From the NCBI RefSeq assembly GCF_026341275.1, contig NZ_JAIFZO010000002.1, positions 1,748,361 to 1,812,360 on the forward strand: DNA of 64,000 nt, written 5' to 3'. Both the position numbers and the translations under genes were made by a program. Source of the DNA: Streptomyces ortus (GTDB taxonomy: Bacteria > Actinomycetota > Actinomycetes > Streptomycetales > Streptomycetaceae). Shown piece after piece: positions 16,543 to 24,422 of the stretch. Positions within the stretch are counted from its first letter, which is position 1; the number at the start of each line of letters is the position of its first letter. Under the pieces are notes generated by a model. That model did not search any database and was not told the DNA's origin. It was given only the letters and a program-made list of their open reading frames with translations.

Positions 16543-17975
16543 GTGGTCCTGCTTTCACGGTGAGGGGTGTCCACGGGGGTGTTCACGGGGGTGGCCTGTG
16601 GGGCCGCGGAGTGGCCGGGAGTCCGGGGCGCGGAGCGGTCGGGGCTGTGCGTCGCCGTCGCGGAGCGGTGGGCGTGGGCGATCGCCTCGCGGTAGCGGGC
16701 CACCGTGCCCTCCGCCGCGCGGGCCCAGGTGAACTTCTCCAGTACGCGGGCCCGCCCGGCCGCGCCGAGCCGCTCGCGCAGGCCCGGGTCGCCCAACACC
16801 CTGCTCAGGCCGACGGCCAGCGCCCCCGCGTCGCCGGGCGGAACGGCCAGGCAGGTCTCCCCGTCGGGCCCCGCGACCTCGGGGATGGCTCCGCCGGTGG
16901 TGGCCACCAGCGGCGTACCCGTGGCCATCGCCTCGGCGGCGGGCAGCGAGAAACCCTCGTACAGGGAGGGCACGCAGGCCACCTCGGCGGACCGCACGAG
17001 GTCGACGAGTTCCGCGTCCGGGATGCCCTTCACGAACTCCACGGCGTCTTCGAGCCCGTACCGCTCGATGAGCTGGGCGACCGGCCCGTCCTCGGCCCGT
17101 CGGCCGACCACGACGAGGTGGGCGGCGGGGTGCTCGGTGCGGACCTTGGCCAGCGCCTCGACGAGGTAGACGAGCCCCTTGAGGGGGACGTCGGCGCTGG
17201 AGGTGGTGACGATCCGGCCCGGCACCTTCGGCACGGCCGGATCGGGCGAGAACAGCTCGGCGTCGGCGCCGATGTGGACGACGTGGATCCGCTCGTCGCG
17301 TACGCCGAGGTGGTCGACGATCTCCTGGCGGGACGTACCGGAGACGGTGAGCACGGACGGCAGCCTGCGCGCCACCCGCTTCTGCATGCGCGTGAACGCG
17401 TACCAGCGGCGCACGGACGCCCGCTTGCGGCGGCTCCCGGCGACGTCCAGCTCCAACTGACGGTCCACGGTGATGGGGTGGTGGATGGTGGTGACCAGCG
17501 GCGCGCCCACGTCCCCCAGCAGCCCGTACCCCAGCGTCTGGTTGTCGTGCACGACGTCGAAGTCGCCGCGGCGGGCGCGCAGATGGCGGCGGGCGCGCAG
17601 CGAGAACGTCAGCGGTTCGGGAAAGCCCCCGGTCCACATCGTGCCGACCTCGACCGCGTCGATCCAGTCGCGGAACTCGTCCCGCTTCGGCGTACGGAAG
17701 GGGTCGGGCGAGCGGTACAGGTCGAGACTGGGCAGTTCGGTGAGGGTGAGTCCGTCCAGGCCCTCGCCCTCGTCGAGCACCGGGTAGGGCTGTGAGCCGA
17801 TCACCTCGACGTGGTGGCCCAGCCGGGCGAGTTCGCGCGAGAGGTGCCGTACGTAGACACCCTGGCCGCCGCAGAACGGGTTCCCTTTGTAGGTGAGGAG
17901 CGCGATGCGCAGCGGTCGGTCGGCGTCGGCGGCCGAGCCCGCGTGGAGGCCTGCCTCCCTGGCCTCATGGGTCAC
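16536..17975 (-). CDS. Glycosyltransferase family 4 (GT-B)
   Basis: A 479-aa retaining glycosyltransferase. The N-terminal domain opens with RIALLTYKGNPFCGGQGVYV, including the nucleotide-sugar loop. The C-terminal domain carries RIVTTSSADVPLKG and the EX7E region VPSLYEGFSLPAAEAMATGTPLVA (split here only for description). GTG 17975 follows AAGGGGGC. A perfect KstR-type operator (18030-18043) lies 55 bp upstream, within the promoter region. The acceptor is unknown; neighbours suggest a methylated glycoconjugate, possibly of an isoprenoid or sterol-like compound. Confidence 0.88.
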   Translation of the reverse strand: MTHEAREAGLHAGSAADADRPLRIALLTYKGNPFCGGQGVYVRHLSRELARLGHHVEVIGSQPYPVLDEGEGLDGLTLTELPSLDLYRSPDPFRTPKRDEFRDWIDAVEVGTMWTGGFPEPLTFSLRARRHLRARRGDFDVVHDNQTLGYGLLGDVGAPLVTTIHHPITVDRQLELDVAGSRRKRASVRRWYAFTRMQKRVARRLPSVLTVSGTSRQEIVDHLGVRDERIHVVHIGADAELFSPDPAVPKVPGRIVTTSSADVPLKGLVYLVEALAKVRTEHPAAHLVVVGRRAEDGPVAQLIERYGLEDAVEFVKGIPDAELVDLVRSAEVACVPSLYEGFSLPAAEAMATGTPLVATTGGAIPEVAGPDGETCLAVPPGDAGALAVGLSRVLGDPGLRERLGAAGRARVLEKFTWARAAEGTVARYREAIAHAHRSATATHSPDRSAPRTPGHSAAPQATPVNTPVDTPHRESRTTC

Positions 17976-18029
17976 TCTCGGCCCCCTTCTTCCAGCACGT
18001 TCCCGCGAGATTACTTCGGGACGGTAATC

Positions 18030-18043
18030 TAGAACAAGTTTCA
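18030..18043. promoter_or_regulatory. KstR-type operator between GT4 operon and kstR
   Basis: TAGAACAAGTTTCA matches TnnAACnnGTTnnA at all defined positions. It lies in the 248-bp divergent gap 17976-18223, close to the GT4 start, and would allow autoregulation of kstR and control of the GT4 operon. Confidence 0.75.
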
Positions 18044-18171
18044 GACTTGATCGTTCAGGGAGCACTGAATCTACCGGCAGGTAGCCCTCCTGTGAGCGGT
18101 GGATCGGGTGATTCACGCCACGGCGGGACCTCTACTCTGCTGTCGCCCGACCCGCCCCCGCCCGACCCACG

Positions 18172-18205
18172 GCCCTCTGTTGTACGAAGCCCTCTGTTGT
18201 ACGAA
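18172..18205. repeat. Perfect 17-bp tandem duplication before kstR
   Basis: GCCCTCTGTTGTACGAA is repeated without change at 18172-18188 and 18189-18205, ending 18 bp before the kstR start codon. It probably lies in the kstR leader or promoter. Confidence 0.9.
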
Positions 18206-18223
18206 CGTCACGGAACGGGATCC

Positions 18224-18901
18224 ATGCCTGCGGAAGCCAAGACTGCGGCGAAGGCCGCGCAGCCGCCCGTACGGGCCGCGCAGCCGGTCACTCCTCCGCT
18301 CACCGAGCGCCAGGAGGCGCGCCGGCGGCGGATCCTGCACGCGAGCGCGCAGCTGGCGAGCCGGGGCGGTTTCGACGCGGTACAGATGCGGGAGGTCGCG
18401 GAGTCGTCCCAGGTGGCCCTGGGCACGCTCTACCGCTACTTCCCGTCGAAGGTGCATCTGCTGGTCGCGACCATGCAGGACCAGCTGGCCCATATGCACG
18501 GCACGCTGCGCAAGAAGCCGCCGTCGGGGGACACGGCGGCGGAGCGGGTGGCGGAGACGCTGATGCGGGCGTTCCGCGCGCTGCAGCGGGAGCCGCATCT
18601 CGCGGACGCGATGGTCCGCGCGCTCACGTTCGCCGACCGGAGTGTCAGTCCGGAGGTCGACCAGGTGTCCCGGCAGACGACGGTGATCATCCTGGACGCG
18701 ATGGGCCTCGACGACCCGACCCCGGCCCAGCTCTCCGCCGTCCGCGTGATCGAGCACACCTGGCACTCGGCCCTGATCACCTGGCTCTCCGGCCGCGCAT
18801 CGATCGCCCAGGTCAAGATAGACATAGAAACGGTCTGCCAGCTGATCGACCTGACATCCCCCGCAGCGGTCAAGGGGCACGGGGAACGGCACAGCCTCTG
18901 A
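18224..18901 (+). CDS. kstR: TetR-family steroid catabolism repressor (KstR type)
   Basis: A 225-aa TetR regulator. The DNA-binding domain (residues about 28-80) carries GGFDAVQMREVAESSQVA and GTLYRYFPSKVHLLVAT, which is close to mycobacterial KstR as I remember it. The ligand domain keeps KstR-like features: FADRSVSPEVDQVS near residue 145 and ITWLSGRAS near 188. KstR represses cholesterol catabolic genes and responds to steroid-acyl-CoA intermediates. ATG 18224 is the likely start. The last residues (VKGHGERHSL) are encoded by a copy of the dispersed repeat, so the tail is probably recent. Operator-like sites lie nearby and elsewhere in the window. Confidence 0.85.
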   Translation: MPAEAKTAAKAAQPPVRAAQPVTPPLTERQEARRRRILHASAQLASRGGFDAVQMREVAESSQVALGTLYRYFPSKVHLLVATMQDQLAHMHGTLRKKPPSGDTAAERVAETLMRAFRALQREPHLADAMVRALTFADRSVSPEVDQVSRQTTVIILDAMGLDDPTPAQLSAVRVIEHTWHSALITWLSGRASIAQVKIDIETVCQLIDLTSPAAVKGHGERHSL

Positions 18902-19073
18902 GGGACGCGGGGAACGGCGCGGGCAACCTTGGCGGGCCCGCACCCATGCTTTAAGGGGCGCGGGGAACTGCGCGGGCACCCCCGACCCGCCCGCACCTGC
19001 CATCCCACCTCCCCCCAACTCCCAAGGGGCGCGGGGAACAGCGCAGTCTTTAAAGGGGCGCGGGGAACGGCGC
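18873..19073. repeat. Cluster of five AGGGGCGCGGGGAAC repeats, the first inside kstR
   Basis: Forward copies occur near 18873 (degenerate, coding for the KstR tail), 18901 (overlapping the stop codon), 18954, 19025 and 19054. They fill the gap up to the convergent ferredoxin gene and may serve as a terminator zone. Confidence 0.88.
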
Positions 19074-19130
19074 GGGCAACCATGGCGGGCCCGCACCTGC
19101 CCATCCCCCCCACCGCGCCGCGAGGCCCCC

Positions 19131-19364
19131 TCACTCCTCCGGAGGAAACACCCCCTCCCCGCTCCCCACCACCGTGATCATGATCGCCTCCACCGGACAC
19201 CCCTCCGCCGCCTCCAGAACCTTCTCGCCCGCATCCCCCTCCGGCTCCACAGGATGTGACTGCATCGCCGAGTCGAGGCGAAACGCCGCCGGGGCGACAT
19301 GCGTGCACTGGGCCGACCCGATGCACAGCGACCGGTCGACCTCCACATGCCAGCGATCCCCCAT
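19131..19364 (-). CDS. Small [3Fe-4S] ferredoxin
   Basis: A 77-aa ferredoxin with Cys14, Cys20 (CIGSAQC) and Cys56 followed by Pro. The fourth ligand position is non-cysteine, as in [3Fe-4S] ferredoxins that donate electrons to cytochrome P450s. The start at 19364 lies two bases after the aldehyde dehydrogenase stop, so the pair is an operon. It could serve the CYP125-like enzyme encoded 16 kb away, since both are near KstR-type sites. The acidic tail (GEGVFPPEE) is typical of soluble electron carriers. Confidence 0.88.
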   Translation of the reverse strand: MGDRWHVEVDRSLCIGSAQCTHVAPAAFRLDSAMQSHPVEPEGDAGEKVLEAAEGCPVEAIMITVVGSGEGVFPPEE

Positions 19365-19366
19365 CC

Positions 19367-20824
19367 TCAGGCCTCCCACCCGGCCGGCAGATGGATCATC
19401 TTGTGCTCCAGGTACTCCCCGTACCCCTCGGGCCCGAACTCCCGCCCCAGCCCCGAGTTCTTGTAGCCGCCGAACGGCCCGAGCATGTCGAGGCTGAACG
19501 TGTTCACCGAGTACGTGCCGGTCCGCACCTGCCGCGCAACCTCGATCCCCCGCGCCACGTCCCCCGTCCACACACTCCCGCTCAGCCCGTAGTCGGAGTC
19601 GTTGGCGATCTTCACCGCCTCCGCCTCGTCCCCGTACGGGAGGAGGCAGATCACCGGCCCGAAGATCTCCTCGCGGGCGATCCGCATGGAGTTGTCGACG
19701 TCGCCGAAGAGCGTCGGCTCGACGTACCAGCCCCGGTCCAGACCCGCCGGCCGCCCGCCCCCGGTGAGGATCTTGGCGCCCTCCTCCTGCCCGATGCGGA
19801 TGTAGTCGAGGCTGCGCTGCCGCTGCCGCCGCGCGACCAGCGGTCCGACCTGCGTCGCGGGATCCAGCGGGTCGCCGACCACCAGCGCGTTCGCCGCCGC
19901 CGCGAACGCCTCCGCGAACTCGTCGTAGCGCGAGCGCGGCAGCAGGATGCGGGTCTGGGCGACGCACGCCTGGCCGTTGTTCATCCAGGCCGCCGAGACG
20001 ATCCCGGGCACCGCGGTCCCGATGTCCGCGTCCGGCAGGACCACCGCCGCCGACTTCCCGCCCAGTTCCAGCGTCACCCGGGTGAGGTTGCGCGAGGCGA
20101 CCTCCATGACGCGCCGGCCCGCTCCGACCGACCCCGTGAAGGAGACCTTGTCGATGCCGGGATGCCCGACCAGGTACTCGCTGACCTCGCGGTCCGCCGG
20201 CAGGATCGACAGGACCCCTTCCGGCAGCCCGGCCTCCTTGGCGATCTCGCCGAGGATGTACGCGTCCAGCGGCGACTCGGGCGACGGCTTGAGGACGACC
20301 GTGCAACCGGTCAGCAGGGCGGGGGCGAGCTTGGCCGCCGCCACGAACTGCGGCACGTTCCAGGGGACGACGGCCGCGACGACCCCGACCGGCTCACGCC
20401 GTACGAGGATCTTCCCGAGCACCCCGTCACGTGTCTCTTCGTACGTGAAGTCCCGTGCGACCGTGATCGCCGCGTCCCACACCATCATCGCGCCGAGCGC
20501 CTGCGCGAGGACGCTCCAGGAGTAGGGGGAGCCGTTCTCGGAGGAGATGACCCGGGCGATCTCCTCGTGGCGTACGGCGATCGCGTCCTTGATCCGGGTG
20601 ACCACCTCGACGCGCTCGTCGAGGGACATCCGCGGCCAGGGCCCCTCGTCGAAGGCGGTGCGCGCCGCCGCGACGGCCTGGTCGACGTCCTCCCGGGCGG
20701 CGTGCGGCACCCGGCCGATGACCTCCTCGGTGTGCGGGGAGACCACCTCGATGACGTCCCGTCCATGGGGAGCGGTCAGCTCGCCGCCGATGAACAGCTC
20801 TGCGTGTTCCACGAGTTCGGTCAT
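19367..20824 (-). CDS. Aldehyde dehydrogenase
   Basis: A 485-aa NAD(P)-dependent aldehyde dehydrogenase of usual length. Visible are the substrate-entry motif PWNVPQF (near 155), the cofactor loop FTGSVGAGRR (near 225), catalytic Glu in ELGGKSA (near 250) and catalytic Cys in NNGQACVAQTR (near 287), then EEIFGPV (near 385). Start ATG 20824 (MTELVEHAELFIGG). It lies with the ferredoxin under a KstR-type site (20935-20948). It could oxidise an aldehyde from side-chain hydroxylation by a P450 to the acid; the substrate is inferred. Confidence 0.92.
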   Translation of the reverse strand: MTELVEHAELFIGGELTAPHGRDVIEVVSPHTEEVIGRVPHAAREDVDQAVAAARTAFDEGPWPRMSLDERVEVVTRIKDAIAVRHEEIARVISSENGSPYSWSVLAQALGAMMVWDAAITVARDFTYEETRDGVLGKILVRREPVGVVAAVVPWNVPQFVAAAKLAPALLTGCTVVLKPSPESPLDAYILGEIAKEAGLPEGVLSILPADREVSEYLVGHPGIDKVSFTGSVGAGRRVMEVASRNLTRVTLELGGKSAAVVLPDADIGTAVPGIVSAAWMNNGQACVAQTRILLPRSRYDEFAEAFAAAANALVVGDPLDPATQVGPLVARRQRQRSLDYIRIGQEEGAKILTGGGRPAGLDRGWYVEPTLFGDVDNSMRIAREEIFGPVICLLPYGDEAEAVKIANDSDYGLSGSVWTGDVARGIEVARQVRTGTYSVNTFSLDMLGPFGGYKNSGLGREFGPEGYGEYLEHKMIHLPAGWEA

Positions 20825-20880
20825 GGCCGACTGCCTCTCCGGGGGCTGCGAGGACAACTCCTGACGGTGCATCAGACACT

Positions 20881-20898
20881 GGAACTGATACCAGTTCC
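20881..20898. promoter_or_regulatory. Inverted repeat upstream of aldehyde dehydrogenase
   Basis: GGAACTG and CAGTTCC form perfect 7-bp arms around ATAC. The repeat lies 57-74 bp before the aldehyde dehydrogenase start and is distinct from the KstR-type consensus. It may bind a second regulator or represent a weak KstR half-site pair. Confidence 0.5.
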
Positions 20899-20934
20899 CC
20901 TTGGAGGAGTCCACGGAGCGCACAGCACTCCCAT

Positions 20935-20948
20935 AAGAACGGGTTCTA
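20935..20948. promoter_or_regulatory. KstR-type operator between aldehyde dehydrogenase and MBL hydrolase
   Basis: AAGAACGGGTTCTA matches the KstR consensus except at the first base. A TATAGT -10 box follows at 20951-20956, so binding would block transcription of the MBL gene and possibly the divergent aldehyde dehydrogenase operon. Confidence 0.7.
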
Positions 20949-20990
20949 GTTATAGTGGCCGCAAGTCGGGAGTCGGCGACAGGGGAGCCC

Positions 20991-22013
20991 ATGCCACAGG
21001 TGACCGATCACGGCGGGGGCGTACGGTCCGTCGAGGTCCCCATCCCGGACAACCCGCTCGGGCACACCCTCGTGTACGTCGTGGACACCGACCGCGGGCC
21101 GGTGCTGATCGACACCGGCTGGGACGATCCGGCCTCCTGGGACGCACTCGCCGAGGGCCTGACGGCCTGCGGGACCGCCGTCGGGGAGGTCCACGGCGTG
21201 GTGATCACCCACCACCACCCCGACCACCACGGCCTGTCGGCCAAGGTGCGCGAGGCGTCGGGCGCGTGGGTGGCCATGCACGCCGCCGACATCGCCATCG
21301 TGCGGCGGACCCGGGAGACCAGGCCCGGCCGCTGGTTCACGTACATGGCGGACAAGCTGACCGCCGCGGGCGCGCCCGAGGAGCATGTGGCCCCGCTGCG
21401 CACCGCCCGCTCCCGGCTCCCCGGCCTCTCCCCCGCCCTCCCCGACCGGGAGATCGTCCCCGGTGAGCTCCTGGACCTCGCCGGCCGGCGTCTGCGCGCG
21501 ATCTGGACCCCGGGCCACACCCCCGGCCATGTCTGCCTCCACCTGGAGGAGCGCCATCCGGCCCAACTGCCGGGCAACGGCCGGCTGTTCTCCGGGGACC
21601 ACCTCCTGCCGCGGATCACCCCCCACATCGGGCTGTACGAGGACCCGGACGACGACAGCGAGCCCGATCCGCTCGGCGACTACCTCGACTCCCTGGAGCG
21701 GATCGGAAACCTCCGACCGGCCGAGGTGCTCCCGGCCCATCTGCACGCCTTCACCGACGCCCCCTCCCGCGTAAGGGAGTTGCTGGACCACCACGAGGAA
21801 CGCCTCACCGGTCTCCGCACACTCCTCGCCACCCCGCTCACCGTGTGGCAGGTCGCCCGGCGGATGGAGTGGAACCGCCCCTGGGCCGACATCCCGTACG
21901 GCTCCCGGAACATCGCCGTCTCGGAGGCGGAGGCCCATCTGCGCCGCCTGGTGAAGCTGGGCCGCGCGGAGCAGGTACCGGGCAGCGATCCGGTGACTTA
22001 CAGAGCGGTCTGA
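20991..22013 (+). CDS. Metallo-beta-lactamase-fold hydrolase
   Basis: A 340-aa MBL-fold protein with the metal motif THHHPDHHG (near residue 73) and further ligands in TPGHTPGHVC (near 178), SGDHLL (near 203) and LPAHLH (near 248). A C-terminal winged-helix-like region (TVWQVARRMEW onward) is common in this class. The start ATG 20991 has AGGGGAG. The promoter overlaps a KstR-type operator, so it may act on a thioester or lactone in the steroid pathway. Relatives include glyoxalase II-like and lactonase enzymes; the exact reaction cannot be told from sequence. Confidence 0.88.
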   Translation: MPQVTDHGGGVRSVEVPIPDNPLGHTLVYVVDTDRGPVLIDTGWDDPASWDALAEGLTACGTAVGEVHGVVITHHHPDHHGLSAKVREASGAWVAMHAADIAIVRRTRETRPGRWFTYMADKLTAAGAPEEHVAPLRTARSRLPGLSPALPDREIVPGELLDLAGRRLRAIWTPGHTPGHVCLHLEERHPAQLPGNGRLFSGDHLLPRITPHIGLYEDPDDDSEPDPLGDYLDSLERIGNLRPAEVLPAHLHAFTDAPSRVRELLDHHEERLTGLRTLLATPLTVWQVARRMEWNRPWADIPYGSRNIAVSEAEAHLRRLVKLGRAEQVPGSDPVTYRAV

Positions 22014-22024
22014 CGGCACGTCAG
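22010..22024. terminator. Short stem between convergent genes
   Basis: CTGACG-GCA-CGTCAG spans the MBL stop codon and the stop of the convergent ATPase gene. The stem is only 6 bp, so it is a weak terminator at best. Confidence 0.35.
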
Positions 22025-24147
22025 CTGTCCCGGACGTCCTCCACCGCGTAGGCGATGCCCCGCTCGTACGACATGGCCAGCCCCTCCTCGTACGCCCGCG
22101 CGTAGGCCTCGGACCCGAGCTTCTCGTGGACCAGGTCCTCCCGGGCGCGGCGGGCGGACATCAGGTCCGGTGACTGCATCTGCGCGCTGCCGAGGCGTTC
22201 CCAGATGCGCTGGCCGATGGCGAGGAGGCGGGTCGCGCGTGGCCCGTCACCCGTCGCCACGACCGCGTCGGCCAGGACGTCCAGGGTGAGGGCGACCCCG
22301 AGCGTGCTGTTCAGCAGCGAGTGCCCGACAACGGCCGTACGGGCATTGCGCGTCGCCGCCGGAAGGTCGCCCTCGGCCAGGTCGGCCTGCGCGAGAAAGC
22401 AGTCCGCGAAGGCGCCCGCCCACCGCTCGCCGCGCCGTGCGCTCTCCGCGCGGACCTCCTCGGCGACCGCCCTGGCGCCGGTGAAGTCCCCGCTCAGCAG
22501 GTGGACCAGGCAGACCGCGAGCCGCACCTGGAGCTGCGCCGAGCCCAGCCAGTCGTCGCGGACCGGAAGCAGGTCGGCCCCCTCCAGGACCACCAGCGCC
22601 TCACCGAGCCGCCCGCGCAGGAGCAGATGCCCGCCGGTGACGTACGCGGCGCCGACGACCGCCACCGCGTCGCCCTGTTCCACGGCCGCCGCCGTGCACA
22701 CCGCCGCCCAGCGTTCGGCGCAGTCCAGGTCGCCCTGGAGGAGGGCGACCGCGGCCCTCGCCCACAGGGCCCGTACGAGGTCGGGGCCGGGCGCCGGATC
22801 GGTGGTGAGCACCTGGTCGAGACAGTGCCGGGCCTCCCGCAGATAGCCGCAGTGGCGCCACAGGAAGCCGATGTCGGCCGCCGTACGCAGGGCGGTGGGG
22901 GCGTCGCGCTCGGACAGCGCGCAGTCCATGGCGGTACGGAGATTGGCGTGTTCGGTGATCACGCGCTCGCACCACAGCAGTTGGCGGCCGGTGTTCCACT
23001 CCGTGCAGCCGCCGCGCGCGAGGCCGCGGTAGTGGTCGAGGTGACGCAGTCGCAGGGTGCGCTCCTCGCCGAGTGCGCGCAGCCAGTCGCCGCCGTAGTC
23101 CCGGACGCTGTCGAGGAGTTGGAAGCGCCGGGGGTCCGTGCGGTAGCGCAGCACGATCGACTGCTCGACGAGCCGTTCGAGCAGGGCCGCGATCCGCCCG
23201 GCGGGCAGGGGGCCGCCCGAGCAGACGTTCTCGGCGGCGGCCAGGTCGAAGCCGCCGGTGAACACGGAGAGCCTCGCCCACAGCAGCCTCTCCAGCGGGG
23301 CGCACAGTTCATGGCTCCAGCCGATGGCCGTGCGCAGGGTGCGGTGCCGCAGCGGTCCCTCGTCGAGTCCCGCCGCGAGGAGGTCGAGCGGGGACGGCAG
23401 CCGCTCACCGAGCCGTTCGTCGAGTTCGCCGAGGGAGAGTTCGCCGAGACGGGCGGCGGCCAGTTCGATGGCCAGCGGAATGCCCTCCAGCCGTCGGCAG
23501 ACGGCGGCGGCCGGCCCGGCCGTGTCCTCGTCGAGCACGAAGCCGGCCCGGGCCTCGGCGGCCCGCTGGGCGAACAGGTCGAGCGCGTCACCGGGCGGTC
23601 CTCCCCCAGTGCGCGCGCCCTCTCCGTCTCCCAGCGGCAGCGGGTCGATCCGCAGGCGCAGTTCGCACGGATGGCCGAGGTGTTCCCGGCTGGTCGCCAG
23701 GAACCGCAGGCCGGGCGCGGCGGGCAGCAGGGCGCGGACGAGGTCGGCGCAGCCGGGGAGCACGTGTTCGCAGGAGTCGAGGACGATCAGCGCCTTCTTG
23801 TCCGCCAGCCAGTCGGCGAGGACCTCGGTCACCGGGGACGTCGACCGGTCGGCGAGCCGCAGCGCCTCCACGACGGCGAAGCCCACCAGGCCCTGGGCGC
23901 GCAGCGGCGAGAGTTCGGCGAACCAGACGCCGTCCGGGTACCGGTGGGAGGCGCGGCGGGCGGCGTTCAGGGCGAGCCGTGTCTTGCCGACACCGCCGGT
24001 CCCGACGAGTGTCACGAGGCGTCCGGGCCGCGCGGCCGGGTCCAGGAGTGCGTCGAGCCGGGCCAGTTCCCGTCGTCTGCCGACGAAACTCCGTGTCTCG
24101 GGCGGCAGGTTCCCCGCCCGCCCCCCGGCGGTCGTGTTCTCCGGCAC
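22021..24147 (-). CDS. NB-ARC-like ATPase regulator
   Basis: A 708-aa AfsR/LuxR-type STAND ATPase. The P-loop TLVGTGGVGKTRLAL lies near residue 42, Walker B ALIVLDSCEHV near 125, and an ATSREHLG sensor follows. TPR-like helical repeats fill the C-terminal half (GRQLLWCERVITEHANLR onward). Unlike many relatives no DNA-binding domain is seen at either end, so it may act through a partner protein. GTG 24147 has GGAGGGGG upstream. It may sense metabolites; no target is evident. Confidence 0.82.
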   Translation of the reverse strand: MPENTTAGGRAGNLPPETRSFVGRRRELARLDALLDPAARPGRLVTLVGTGGVGKTRLALNAARRASHRYPDGVWFAELSPLRAQGLVGFAVVEALRLADRSTSPVTEVLADWLADKKALIVLDSCEHVLPGCADLVRALLPAAPGLRFLATSREHLGHPCELRLRIDPLPLGDGEGARTGGGPPGDALDLFAQRAAEARAGFVLDEDTAGPAAAVCRRLEGIPLAIELAAARLGELSLGELDERLGERLPSPLDLLAAGLDEGPLRHRTLRTAIGWSHELCAPLERLLWARLSVFTGGFDLAAAENVCSGGPLPAGRIAALLERLVEQSIVLRYRTDPRRFQLLDSVRDYGGDWLRALGEERTLRLRHLDHYRGLARGGCTEWNTGRQLLWCERVITEHANLRTAMDCALSERDAPTALRTAADIGFLWRHCGYLREARHCLDQVLTTDPAPGPDLVRALWARAAVALLQGDLDCAERWAAVCTAAAVEQGDAVAVVGAAYVTGGHLLLRGRLGEALVVLEGADLLPVRDDWLGSAQLQVRLAVCLVHLLSGDFTGARAVAEEVRAESARRGERWAGAFADCFLAQADLAEGDLPAATRNARTAVVGHSLLNSTLGVALTLDVLADAVVATGDGPRATRLLAIGQRIWERLGSAQMQSPDLMSARRAREDLVHEKLGSEAYARAYEEGLAMSYERGIAYAVEDVRDS

Positions 24148-24422
24148 GGCAACGCCCCCTCCGCACGGTCTCCTGCACGGCGTACGAGCGAGCCCCGCGG
24201 GATCGCGCAACCCGGCCAGTGTGACGCGGTCGGCGGGCCACTTCGAACCGTCCCCCCGCACCGCGGACGAACTCGGTCCCCCGCCGTCACTTGCGGACAC
24301 ATTGCGTCGAGATCCGATCAACTCCCTGTCGGTGCGGGAGCGGAAGGGGATATTCGGAGACCGTCGCGCGAAGGGCGTCGCGAAGGCCGTCGTGAGGGGC
24401 GGGGAGAGGGCGGAACGAGCGG

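Noticed and set aside
22010..22024. CTGACG-GCA-CGTCAG as a copy of the LLM/P450 palindrome
   Set aside because: The centre differs, the site covers the stop codons of two convergent genes, and a weak terminator is the simpler reading.
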